A stretch of DNA of 64,000 nucleotides from NCBI GenBank assembly GCA_964536985.1, contig CAZIBG010000001.1, forward strand, positions 62,001 through 126,000, written 5' to 3'. The notes under the pieces are model-generated. The model did no database searches and had not been told where the DNA came from. It saw nothing but the letters and a program-made list of their open reading frames with translations. Within the stretch, counting starts at the first letter, position 1, and each line of letters starts with the position of its first letter. The position numbers were made by a program, and so were the translations under genes. This document shows, in pieces, positions 43,531 through 51,493 of the stretch. The stretch is from CAZIBG01 sp964536985. Its GTDB lineage: Bacteria > Patescibacteriota > Saccharimonadia > Saccharimonadales > AWTP1-31.

Positions 43531-43551
43531 GCCGTTAGTATATATCTTGAA

Positions 43552-43569
43552 TGTCTGTCTGGCCAGACA
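43552..43569. promoter_or_regulatory. Candidate operator 2 (TGTC-N10-GACA with perfect 14-bp palindrome)
   Basis: TGTC at 43552-43555 and GACA at 43566-43569 repeat the spacing of operator 1. Inside is a perfect palindrome TGTCTGGCCAGACA (43556-43569). It ends 5 bp before the -35 TTTACA (43575-43580) of the plus-strand gene and overlaps the -35 region of regulator 2. Confidence 0.7.
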
Positions 43570-43574
43570 ACATT

Positions 43575-43603
43575 TTTACATAAGCGTCTCCGTTTCGTAT
43601 ACT
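43575..43603 (+). promoter_or_regulatory. Promoter of the effector-SRPBCC gene
   Basis: TTTACA (43575-43580), a 17-bp spacer and TATACT (43598-43603), then 6 nt to the ATG at 43610. It has the same geometry as the SDR promoter. Confidence 0.75.
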
Positions 43604-43609
43604 TTCCCC

Positions 43610-44449
43610 ATGACAAATCCCACCATACACAAGTCAAACAGTATTAAAGATATTATCGAGATAACTAAACGATCCACACAGACAAACGATGTTGTTAGAA
43701 TAAGTGAGCTAAGTTCCCTGGGAGATATCATCCCAATTAAAACTGCTGAGTCATTCCGCCGCGAATGGCTCCGCAATGAAGTATCCATCAGACAGCTCAC
43801 GAACAAGCGAAGCTTTGAACAATGGACAGAGGTAAACGGATTTGTCGATGCCTGCATGGATGTTAAGTATGTTCCTGGCGATATTCTACCTATACATACC
43901 GAGGTGCTGGTCTTTGATGATGTGGTTGCCTTCTACCGCGTTGAGCCCGAAGTATCAGTAGTAATTATTGAGGACACAGCTGTTGCCCAGCAGCAAAAAG
44001 CCTACTTTGATAGCTTCTGGTGTATTGCTAACACCTTGTCTCTGCGAGCCGATGGAAGCACAACATATGCCGTAACAATAAAACGCTCTCCCAAAGATGT
44101 TTTCGCATTCATATCCGATCTGAGCAATTGGCCACTTTTTAGCGACTTTGCTGCAGATTTTGAACGAGTAACTGACGAAGAATATATTGCCCACTCCTCA
44201 CAGGGGGATATTAGAGTATTAGCCAAGTTCGATACCGAGCGAATGTTGCTTGATACCGAGTGCATACTACCTGACGGTACTTCAGATTTTATCCCCTACC
44301 GTGTAGTGCCAAATAAAGATGGAGCAGAGTTGATGATGACCAACTTTAAACCGCGCAATGCAACGAAAGCCGAATACGAAGAACAATTGGAGTGGATGAA
44401 CATTGAACTCAAGCGGGCTAAAGAACTGCTTGAAAAGAAGGCAAAATAA
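43610..44449 (+). CDS. TrmB-type effector domain fused to SRPBCC domain, no DNA-binding domain
   Basis: 279 aa from ATG 43610. An upstream in-frame start at 43529 would precede the promoter and is rejected. Residues about 10-140 match the effector domain of the two neighbouring regulators: NSIKDIIEITKRS, VRISELSSLGDII, IRQLTNKRS and FDDVVAFYRVE line up with their counterparts, including the LTN motif. The winged helix and coiled coil are missing. Residues about 151-260 look like an SRPBCC/polyketide-cyclase (START-like) domain (VFAFISDLSNWPLFSDFA and a helix at the end), a hydrophobic-ligand pocket. The C-terminus is a charged helix. I infer a ligand-binding partner or product-binding protein of the locus. 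A terminator follows directly. Confidence 0.75.
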   Translation: MTNPTIHKSNSIKDIIEITKRSTQTNDVVRISELSSLGDIIPIKTAESFRREWLRNEVSIRQLTNKRSFEQWTEVNGFVDACMDVKYVPGDILPIHTEVLVFDDVVAFYRVEPEVSVVIIEDTAVAQQQKAYFDSFWCIANTLSLRADGSTTYAVTIKRSPKDVFAFISDLSNWPLFSDFAADFERVTDEEYIAHSSQGDIRVLAKFDTERMLLDTECILPDGTSDFIPYRVVPNKDGAELMMTNFKPRNATKAEYEEQLEWMNIELKRAKELLEKKAK

Positions 44450-44477
44450 AAGAACCAGGGCTAAACCTGGTTCTTTT
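44448..44477. terminator. Bidirectional terminator
   Basis: AAAAGAACCAGG (44448-44459) pairs with CCTGGTTCTTTT (44466-44477), a perfect 12-bp stem with a 6-nt loop, between the convergent genes ending at 44449 and 44493. Confidence 0.9.
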
Positions 44478-44492
44478 ACGTACTGCAACTGG

Positions 44493-47249
44493 CTAGCTAC
44501 AGCCGGTGGTCGAACCACAAGCCGTACAGACATAGCAGCTACCTGCTCGCTGAGTCTGATTGCCGCAGCTGTAACAGAGTGGCGCTGTGTCGTCGGAAGT
44601 CTTCTTTGAAGAAGGCTTTTCGACTGACGGTGCGTTGTCCTGTACCTGTGCTGCAGCCTGGACTGGCTCGCTCTTCACGATCTCGGCCAAGGCAGGCTGA
44701 TCGAGTAAGCTAGTCTGCTCATCTGGCATGTCATCTAGGTCTGCAAGGCCAAGCTCAAGACGATCGTCAAAGCTCAGATAGTCCAAGGCTAGTCGGCGAA
44801 TGATGTAGTCAGTGATTGAACTTGCTGTTCGGATCTCTGCATCATCAGTTATGCCAGCTGGCGCGAAGCTTGTGCCGCGCAACGTCTTTACGTAACTCTT
44901 TAGAGGCACCCCGTACTGCAAGCCATGACTAACACTAATGGCGAAGGAATCCATCAAACCAGATAGAGTTGAGCCCTGCTTAGAGACGTTGATGAATAGT
45001 TCGCCAGGAGTTCCATCTTCGTATTCACTGACCGTGAAGAATCCACTAAGGTCGGAGATGTGGAACTTGTAGGTGCTACTCTTGCGTCGCTTTGGAAGCA
45101 TTCGGCGAACAGTGCCCTTTACAATAATTTTATCTTCGATGGACTTAGCTGGCGCGTCTTCGCTACCCTCTTTTTTAGCCATGCTGAGTGGCTGGCCAAC
45201 CTTACAGTTGTCGCGGTACACGGCAACGGCTTTGAGGCCCATTTCCCAAGCGTCCATGTGGAGCTGTTCGATATCTTCGACACTTGCCTCTTCTGGCATG
45301 TTGACAGTCTTGCTGATTGCGCCAGATAGGAATGGCTGGACAGCTGACATCATCTTAACGTGGCCAAGGTAGTGAATGGAGTTGTCGCCCATAGAACATG
45401 CGAATACTGCTTTGTGCTCGTCCTTTAGATGAGGAGCGCCAATAATTGTCTTCTCGACATCGATGTAAGCTACGATTTCGTCGGCTTGTTTCTTAGTGTA
45501 ACCAAGAGCGTCGAGTGCACGAGGCACTGTCTGGTTAACAATATGCATTGTTCCACCACCGACAAGCTTCTTGACCTTAACAAGGCCGAGATCTGGCTCA
45601 ATTCCCGTAGTGTCACAGTCCATCATTAATCCTATGGTTCCAGTTGGAGCCAAAACGCTGGCTTGTGCGTTACGTACGCCGTACAACTGTCCAAACTCTA
45701 CTGCCTCGTCCCACGCTGTTGCAGCGGCGCTGAGTAGGTCTTCGGCGACCATGCTGGCGTCGATGTGCGACACAGCTTCGCGGTGCATCTTTAGAACCTT
45801 GATCATGCCTTCTTGGTCTTTATGGTAGCCAGCAAATGGTCCAACTCGACGAGCAAGCTTAGCGCTGGTAGCGTAGCTATGGCCTGTTAGGATGGCGGTA
45901 ATTGCGGCTGCAATTGCTCGGCCTTCTTCGGAATCGTATGGAAGACCCATAGCCATCAGAAGCGCACCAAGGTTAGCATAGCCAATTCCAAGTTCGCGGT
46001 AAGCCTTAGCGTTCTTGGTGATGTTTTCTGTTGGGTATTCCGAGTAGCCTACGAGGATTTCCTGGGCGGTGAAGATTAGCTCAACAGTGTGACGGAAGGC
46101 TTCGATGTCAAAGCTGTGATCGTCATTGAGATAGCGAAGCAAGTTGATACTGGCAAGGTTACAGGCCGAGTTATCAAGGTGCATGTATTCGCTACATGGA
46201 TTACTACCATTGATGCGTCCAGCGTTTGGCGAGGTGTGCCACTTATTGATAGTAGTGTCGAACTGCATACCAGGATCAGCACATTCCCAAGCTGCTTCAG
46301 CAATCTGTCGGAACAGTTCACGAGCCTTGATAGTCTTGACAGTCTTACCGCTTGTGACTGCTTTAAGATCCCAGTCACCGTCTTCTTTAACGGCCTGCAT
46401 AAATTCATCCGTTACACGGACTGAGTTGTTAGCGTTCTGGTACTGAACAGAGAAGATATCTTTGCCGTCGAGGCTCATATCAAATCCAGCAGCTTGCAAG
46501 ACATGCGCTTTGCGCTCTTCGATTGCCTTAGCCCAGATGAACTCTTCGACATCCGGGTGATCAGCATTTAAGATAACCATCTTAGCGGCACGACGGGTTT
46601 TACCGCCACTCTTAATCGCACCAGCTGAGGAGTCAGCACCGCGCATAAAACTCATTGGACCAGAAGCTGTTCCTGCACTCTTGCCAAGCGGTTCAACTGA
46701 TGAGCGGATATTGCTAAGGTTAATTCCTGAGCCGGATCCACCCTTGAAGATCATTCCCTCTTCTTTATACCAGTTAAGGATGGCTGGCATAGTGTCGTCT
46801 ACGGCCAAGATGAAACAAGCACTGGCTTGCTGGGATCGTTCTGGCGCACCAATGTTAAACCAAACTGGTGAGTTAAAAGCAGCACGCTGTGTTGCGAGAA
46901 CGTACTTAAGTTCTTCCTTGTAGTCTTCTGCTTCGGCATCGCTCTCGAAGTAACCTTCTTGCAAGCCATGACGAGTAACAGTGTCGACAACGCGGTTAAT
47001 CAGGTCGCGCAGTGAGGTTTCGCGCTCTGAGGTTCCGGGTGTACCAGTGAAGTATTTCTGGGCAACAATGTTAATTGCATTTAACGACCAGCCTACTGGA
47101 AACTCGACGTCTTTTTGTTCAAAGACAGGCTTTCCAGTCCCTGGATTCGTGATAATTGAATCTGTTTTTATCCACTCTAGAGCGTCATAGCCCTTTGTGC
47201 CCGGCTGCGTAAACAGGCGACGCTGCCCCAGGATTGTTGTTTGTCCCAT
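44493..47249 (-). CDS. nrdJ: Adenosylcobalamin-dependent ribonucleotide reductase (class II)
   Basis: 918 aa from ATG 47249, with GAGGGG 5 nt upstream. An earlier GTG would include that site. Family marks: FNSPVWFN, QASACFIL (first active-site Cys), FKGGSGSGINLS, and NPCSEYMHLDNSACNLASINL (radical and half-cystine cysteines). The C-terminus ends in a Cys-rich zinc-ribbon (CYSCGNQ...CYVCTACGSTTGCS). It makes deoxyribonucleotides with or without oxygen but needs vitamin B12, which small-genome bacteria usually take from a host or neighbours. nrdR lies upstream. Confidence 0.96.
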   Translation of the reverse strand: MGQTTILGQRRLFTQPGTKGYDALEWIKTDSIITNPGTGKPVFEQKDVEFPVGWSLNAINIVAQKYFTGTPGTSERETSLRDLINRVVDTVTRHGLQEGYFESDAEAEDYKEELKYVLATQRAAFNSPVWFNIGAPERSQQASACFILAVDDTMPAILNWYKEEGMIFKGGSGSGINLSNIRSSVEPLGKSAGTASGPMSFMRGADSSAGAIKSGGKTRRAAKMVILNADHPDVEEFIWAKAIEERKAHVLQAAGFDMSLDGKDIFSVQYQNANNSVRVTDEFMQAVKEDGDWDLKAVTSGKTVKTIKARELFRQIAEAAWECADPGMQFDTTINKWHTSPNAGRINGSNPCSEYMHLDNSACNLASINLLRYLNDDHSFDIEAFRHTVELIFTAQEILVGYSEYPTENITKNAKAYRELGIGYANLGALLMAMGLPYDSEEGRAIAAAITAILTGHSYATSAKLARRVGPFAGYHKDQEGMIKVLKMHREAVSHIDASMVAEDLLSAAATAWDEAVEFGQLYGVRNAQASVLAPTGTIGLMMDCDTTGIEPDLGLVKVKKLVGGGTMHIVNQTVPRALDALGYTKKQADEIVAYIDVEKTIIGAPHLKDEHKAVFACSMGDNSIHYLGHVKMMSAVQPFLSGAISKTVNMPEEASVEDIEQLHMDAWEMGLKAVAVYRDNCKVGQPLSMAKKEGSEDAPAKSIEDKIIVKGTVRRMLPKRRKSSTYKFHISDLSGFFTVSEYEDGTPGELFINVSKQGSTLSGLMDSFAISVSHGLQYGVPLKSYVKTLRGTSFAPAGITDDAEIRTASSITDYIIRRLALDYLSFDDRLELGLADLDDMPDEQTSLLDQPALAEIVKSEPVQAAAQVQDNAPSVEKPSSKKTSDDTAPLCYSCGNQTQRAGSCYVCTACGSTTGCS

Positions 47250-47430
47250 ACTACCCCTCACTTATATTGTTTATTGATAATTTTTGTTAGAGTGTGCAGT
47301 CACGCGTCTCTCGCAGTTACGTGACTTGCTGCGCTCCCCTCCAGCACCCTCATGCTTGAAGTAGGATTTCATTGTCCCACTAATGAGTGCCGTAGGCGAG
47401 CCGTCAAATTTACAATCTTGCTCGCAAAAT
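47250..47430 (-). other. nrdR-nrdJ intergenic leader with a 9-bp inverted repeat
   Basis: 181 bp without a convincing gene. CCGTCAAAT pairs with ATTTGACGG around a 22-nt AT-rich loop, next to the nrdR stop (about 47400-47445). AACAATATAAGT near 47265 is a partial NrdR-box match close to nrdJ. I looked for a cobalamin riboswitch (B12 box) and did not find one. Confidence 0.4.
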
Positions 47431-47901
47431 CTATTTGACGGAGCTGGTTCGTTGGTCCCGAATCTGTGACAATTCTTTTTCAAATCCAGCTATATCGGTG
47501 AAGCGTCGATAGACACTTGCAAAGCGTACGTAGGCTACATCGTCAAGTTGAGCCAAGCGGTCCATGACCATTTGCCCCAATTTAGATGTTGGCACTTCGC
47601 CGTCGCCACAATCATAGAGTTCTTGCTCTACCTGAGAAACCAACCTATCAAGGTCAAGATTAGTTACCGCAGTCTTTTCACATGCCCGGTATAAACCAGA
47701 TAGCAATTTCTCGCGGTTAAACATTTCTCGAACTCCGTTGTTTTTGATAACCACTAGTTGTGGTCGTTCAAGACGTTCGTAGGTGGTGAATCGGTATTCG
47801 CAGGATAAGCAGGCCCGTCGTCGCCGTATGGCTTCGCCGTCTGCTACATCTCGAGATTCTATAACTTTGGTATCTGCCTTTTGGCATTGGCTACACTTCA
47901 T
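47431..47901 (-). CDS. nrdR: Transcriptional repressor NrdR
   Basis: 156 aa. The N-terminal zinc ribbon has CSQC and CLSC pairs (residues 3-34) with the RRRRACLSCEYRFTTYER DNA-binding stretch. The ATP-cone follows (about 47-137) with VIKNNGVREMFNREKL. NrdR senses (d)ATP and represses ribonucleotide reductase genes. Here its target is nrdJ downstream. AGAGGTG precedes the ATG. Confidence 0.96.
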   Translation of the reverse strand: MKCSQCQKADTKVIESRDVADGEAIRRRRACLSCEYRFTTYERLERPQLVVIKNNGVREMFNREKLLSGLYRACEKTAVTNLDLDRLVSQVEQELYDCGDGEVPTSKLGQMVMDRLAQLDDVAYVRFASVYRRFTDIAGFEKELSQIRDQRTSSVK

Positions 47902-47946
47902 TTCACCTCTTTCTGTTCCCTCTAAAGTACTATATCGCCACTCATA

Positions 47947-47962
47947 TCACTATATATAGCGT
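47947..47962. promoter_or_regulatory. Candidate NrdR box
   Basis: TCACTATATATAGCGT matches the NrdR consensus ACACWATATWTWGTGT at most positions. A second weaker copy, AGTACTATATCGCCAC (47926-47941), has its centre 21 bp away, two helical turns rather than the usual three. Both sit around the nrdR promoter (TATAGT within the second copy), so NrdR probably regulates itself and nrdJ. Confidence 0.55.
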
Positions 47963-47963
47963 A

Positions 47964-48030
47964 TATGCTTATAAGCATAACCCCATGTGTAGTGTTTTTC
48001 AAGTTTACACATGCTGTATTATTTAATACA
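47964..48030. repeat. Three inverted repeats between ftsZ and nrdR
   Basis: TATGCTTATAAGCATA is a perfect 16-bp palindrome (47964-47979). CATGTGTA...TACACATG (about 47984-48011) is an 8-bp stem. CTGTATT-ATTT-AATACAG (48013-48030) is a 7-bp stem 13 bp after the ftsZ stop. None has a U-run, so they are not plain terminators. They could be operators or transcript-end structures. Confidence 0.6.
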
Positions 48031-48042
48031 GAATGATCCACT

Positions 48043-49326
48043 CTACCCCTTATTTTCGTCCTGTGAGTCTGATTCTTTGTTGCGACGATTCTTTAAACGT
48101 CGTAAGAACGAAGGCTTTTCAAGTTCGTCTTGTTCTTGTTCCATGTCACTTGCCGACGGTTGATCATGTTGCTGTTCTTCCTGCTGATCGATAGACCAGA
48201 TATTGGGGATGTTTGGTTCTGAGTGAAATGACGATTCTTCCCGCTCTTTATCGACACCAAGATCCATATTTATATTTGGTACATCTTCGATCTCTTGTTT
48301 CTGTTCTTCCTGCTGATCAATGGGGTCTAATGAGGTAGTCACTAATGGCTGAGGGGACTGCTTAGTGAAGTAAGTTGCATCAAATCCAGTGGCCACGACA
48401 GTAATAATTATCTCGTCTTCAAGATCGGGATTAATGGTCGCCCCAAAGATAATGTTGGCGTCTGGGTCGGCGGCTGCGGTGATAGTTTCGGCTGCCGTAT
48501 TGATTTCGTGCATCGAAATGTCGTTTCCACCAATAACATTGAATAGTACGCCCCGTGCGCCATCGATTGAAACCTCGAGTAATGGGGATTCGATGGCCTG
48601 CTGAGCTGCTTGAATGGCACGGTTTTCACCGCGTGCCCGTCCAATGCCCATCAGAGCAGAACCGGCGTTGCTCATCACCGTCTTGACGTCGGCGAAGTCG
48701 AGGTTAATAAGGCCATGTACGGTAATAAGATCAGAAATACCCTGAACGCCTTGTCTTAGGACATCATCAGCAACTTTAAATGCTTCCATGAGAGGAGTTT
48801 GTCGATCAATAGTCTGAAGTAGTCGATCGTTCGGAATAATAATAAGCGTATCAACTGCATCACGGAGATTATTAATAGCGATCTCGGCATTACGTCGTCG
48901 CTTCTCGCCTTCAAAGGCAAATGGCTTAGTTGCAAAGCCCACCACCAAAATGCCTTGCTCTCGGGCGGCTTGTGCGACAACATGGCCGGCTCCACTACCC
49001 GTTCCACCGCCAGCACCGATAGTCACAAATACCATGTCGGCACCTTCGATAGCCTTTTTAATATCCTCTAGTGATTCTTTGGCGGCACTCTCGCCAACGC
49101 TAGGATTAGCGCCGGCTCCCAGACCACGGGTTGTATCTTTGCCGATGTGGATTTTGGTTGTTGCTTTGGAGTAGTGGAGCGCCTGTGAGTCGGTGTTAAC
49201 AACAATAAACTCTACACCGTCAACACCTGCGTCAATCATGCGATTGACAGCTGCGCCACCTGCTCCGCCTACGCCAACAACTTTTATGCGTGCGAACGTT
49301 TCTATAGCTGGTGCAACTTGTGGCAT
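48043..49326 (-). CDS. ftsZ: Cell division protein FtsZ
   Basis: 427 aa tubulin-like GTPase. The nucleotide motifs are GVGGAGGAAVNRMI and GAGGGTGSGAG. The T7 loop and C-terminal domain are followed by an acidic, Gln-rich linker (about 325-400). A conserved tail peptide, LEKPSFLRRLKNRR, is the docking site for FtsA and other partners. It is followed by about 12 more residues, whereas the peptide usually ends the protein. GAGGGG precedes the ATG. Confidence 0.97.
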   Translation of the reverse strand: MPQVAPAIETFARIKVVGVGGAGGAAVNRMIDAGVDGVEFIVVNTDSQALHYSKATTKIHIGKDTTRGLGAGANPSVGESAAKESLEDIKKAIEGADMVFVTIGAGGGTGSGAGHVVAQAAREQGILVVGFATKPFAFEGEKRRRNAEIAINNLRDAVDTLIIIPNDRLLQTIDRQTPLMEAFKVADDVLRQGVQGISDLITVHGLINLDFADVKTVMSNAGSALMGIGRARGENRAIQAAQQAIESPLLEVSIDGARGVLFNVIGGNDISMHEINTAAETITAAADPDANIIFGATINPDLEDEIIITVVATGFDATYFTKQSPQPLVTTSLDPIDQQEEQKQEIEDVPNINMDLGVDKEREESSFHSEPNIPNIWSIDQQEEQQHDQPSASDMEQEQDELEKPSFLRRLKNRRNKESDSQDENKG

Positions 49327-49362
49327 TCTTTACCCCTCTGGACTCATTCTTTAATGATTAAA

Positions 49363-49391
49363 AGTATACTGCATTACTTTGTTGGTATCAA
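49363..49391 (-). promoter_or_regulatory. ftsZ promoter
   Basis: Minus strand: TTGATA (-35, 49386-49391), a 17-bp spacer, TATACT (-10, 49363-49368), then about 30 nt of leader with a Shine-Dalgarno. ftsZ can thus be transcribed apart from ftsA. Confidence 0.8.
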
Positions 49392-49463
49392 TGAACAAAC
49401 CTGTTTTACAAGCCCGGCTCCAAGCTTTTGGCCTGACATAACTTATGTGCGCAGAACAGTAAA

Positions 49464-50693
49464 TTAGGACTTGAAACGTCTGATAAACCCATCAATAATG
49501 CCCGTGACATTGGATTTACCGGTATTGTCTTGATTAGACGGAAGCGGACCAAGCAACATATCGAGTAGCATTAATCCCACTACGCTCGCGTAGCTTGGGT
49601 CCTGAACGGTATCCATAAGCCCAGCCAGAGGCTGTAATTTCCCAACTCTTGCCGCAAGTTCCAATCGCTCCTTCGCGTATTCCGCAAGCCCAGGTAGACC
49701 CGCAGTCCCACCTACTAGCACAACACCACCTGGCAGCTTCCGGGACTTCTGGATCTTCTTCAGCTCCTTATCGACATACTCGAATAGTTCTTCGACGCGT
49801 GCCTCAATTATCATCAAGATATCATCGGCATCAAACTCATGGCGAGTTTTATTAATAACAATAGAGAGAGGTCCAGTCTTGGCATACTTACCAAGACCGC
49901 CGTGCTGCAACTTAACGGCCTCGGCGATATCTAGATCAGTTTTGAGCCCAATAGCCAGGTCGTTTGTAATATGAATTCCACCGATCGGAATAATAGCGAC
50001 ATGCTGGACTTCGCCTTCCTCCAATACAACCAAGTTTGTTGTACCCGCACCAATATCAAGAAGTACTGTGCCTGATTCTTTTTGCTGTGCTGTCAGTACT
50101 GCTTCTGCAGCAGCAAGACTAGATACCGTGTGATGATTAGGCACAAGATTTGCTTTCTCTAATGCTAGATCCAGATTCCTTAGCGTAGGCGTGGATGCAG
50201 TAACAATATGAGTGTCTACTTCAAGTCGAACGCCTTGCATGCCGACAGGATCCTTGATGCTGCCCTGTCCATCGAGTCGATAGTTCTTAGCAAATACTTG
50301 AATAATCTCCCTGTTTGGCGGGAGTTTTACAATAGTTGCAGCCTCTTCAACACGGATACGATCTTCGTCAGTAATTTCTCTGTTGCCGGCGCTTATAGCA
50401 ATAACACCTCGAGAATCCATACCAAGCACCTGTGGGCCATTTACATTAACCGTTGCTTCAGAGATACGAACACCTGAAACTCTTTCAGCTTCGGTTACTG
50501 CCTGGGTAATTGATTCTACTACGTCGTCGACTCGGACCACAACACCTTTACGCATACCCTTATTTGGGGCGCTTCCGTGGCCAATTACAGATACAATGTT
50601 CGATTCTTCGGAGTCCATAATACCGATTACGCACCGTACAGTGCTGGTACCAATGTCTAGCCCGAAATAGTGCTGGGCTGGTTGTTCACGCAT
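49464..50693 (-). CDS. ftsA: Cell division protein FtsA
   Basis: 409 aa actin-like ATPase. It has GLDIGTSTVRCVIG (phosphate 1), LLDIGAGTTNLVV (phosphate 2) and GGVVLVGGTAGLPG (adenosine). The C-terminal helix GIIDGFIRRFKS is amphipathic and tethers FtsZ to the membrane. TATACT (50700-50705 on the minus strand) ends 6 nt before the ATG with TTGTAG as a possible -35 (50723-50728), so the start is leaderless. Confidence 0.95.
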   Translation of the reverse strand: MREQPAQHYFGLDIGTSTVRCVIGIMDSEESNIVSVIGHGSAPNKGMRKGVVVRVDDVVESITQAVTEAERVSGVRISEATVNVNGPQVLGMDSRGVIAISAGNREITDEDRIRVEEAATIVKLPPNREIIQVFAKNYRLDGQGSIKDPVGMQGVRLEVDTHIVTASTPTLRNLDLALEKANLVPNHHTVSSLAAAEAVLTAQQKESGTVLLDIGAGTTNLVVLEEGEVQHVAIIPIGGIHITNDLAIGLKTDLDIAEAVKLQHGGLGKYAKTGPLSIVINKTRHEFDADDILMIIEARVEELFEYVDKELKKIQKSRKLPGGVVLVGGTAGLPGLAEYAKERLELAARVGKLQPLAGLMDTVQDPSYASVVGLMLLDMLLGPLPSNQDNTGKSNVTGIIDGFIRRFKS

Positions 50694-50740
50694 GCAAGCA
50701 GTATACCGCTTGTCCTTCGTACCTACAATACTCTTGTGTT

Positions 50741-51493
50741 CTAGAGCTGGGTAAGTATTTCGTATCCGTGTTCAGTTACTAAAATTGTGTGTTCAAAGTG
50801 GGCTGCAAGTGAACCGTCATAGGTCTTGACTGTCCATCCATCCTCATCAAGATACACCCGGTCGGTACCTAGTGTCGCCATAGGCTCAATGGCAATTGTC
50901 ATGCCTGGTTTTAACAATGGACCGCTGCCTTTGCGACCATAGTTGGGAATATTGGGCTCCTCATGCATTTCATGACCTACACCATGCCCTACAAGGTCCT
51001 TAACAATTCCGTATCCACCTTTTTCTAGTGTATTTTCAACAGCGTATGCTATGTCACCGACCCGCGTAACACCTTTGATCGCTTCAATGCCCGCATACAA
51101 TGATGCTTCAGTTTTTTGTAATAATTGTTGTATTTTTTTATTAGAATTTCCGACAATTGTAGATAATGCAGCGTCTGTAACCATCCCTTTATAGCGAACA
51201 ACAAAATCTAGGCTAACGATATCGCCATCCTTTAGAATTAGGTCCTTCTTTGGTATACCGTGAACGACTTCATCATTAACAGAAACACATAGTACGTCCG
51301 GGTAGCCTTGATAGCCAAGGGTAACTGGCTGAGCACCATGGACCTTCAGCTGAGCCGCCGCGTAGTCGGCCAACTCTTTGGTGGTAATCCCTGGCGCTAC
51401 TCGCCCTTTAAGCTCCTGTAAAATCGTGGCTAGAATTTTGCCACCCTCGCGCATTGCCTGGATCTCTTCTGCAGTTTTGACCTGGTTATACAT
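50741..51493 (-). CDS. map: Methionine aminopeptidase
   Basis: 250 aa type I enzyme. Metal ligands lie in DIVSLDFV (Asp), MVTDAALS (Asp), GHGVGHEMHEEPNIP (His, Glu region) and EPMATLG / HFEHTILV (Glu). The ATG at 51493 overlaps the end of adk by 8 bp. A longer frame from 51544 is the shadow of adk and is rejected. It removes the N-terminal Met after deformylation. Confidence 0.95.
   Translation of the reverse strand: MYNQVKTAEEIQAMREGGKILATILQELKGRVAPGITTKELADYAAAQLKVHGAQPVTLGYQGYPDVLCVSVNDEVVHGIPKKDLILKDGDIVSLDFVVRYKGMVTDAALSTIVGNSNKKIQQLLQKTEASLYAGIEAIKGVTRVGDIAYAVENTLEKGGYGIVKDLVGHGVGHEMHEEPNIPNYGRKGSGPLLKPGMTIAIEPMATLGTDRVYLDEDGWTVKTYDGSLAAHFEHTILVTEHGYEILTQL

Noticed and set aside
47250..47430. 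Cobalamin riboswitch before nrdJ
   Set aside because: No B12-box-like sequence. The inverted repeat there has an AT-rich 22-nt loop and does not fit the class.
47271..47483. A 70-aa frame overlapping the end of nrdR
   Set aside because: It lacks a Shine-Dalgarno or promoter, has atypical composition and lies in the structured leader and the nrdR 3' end.
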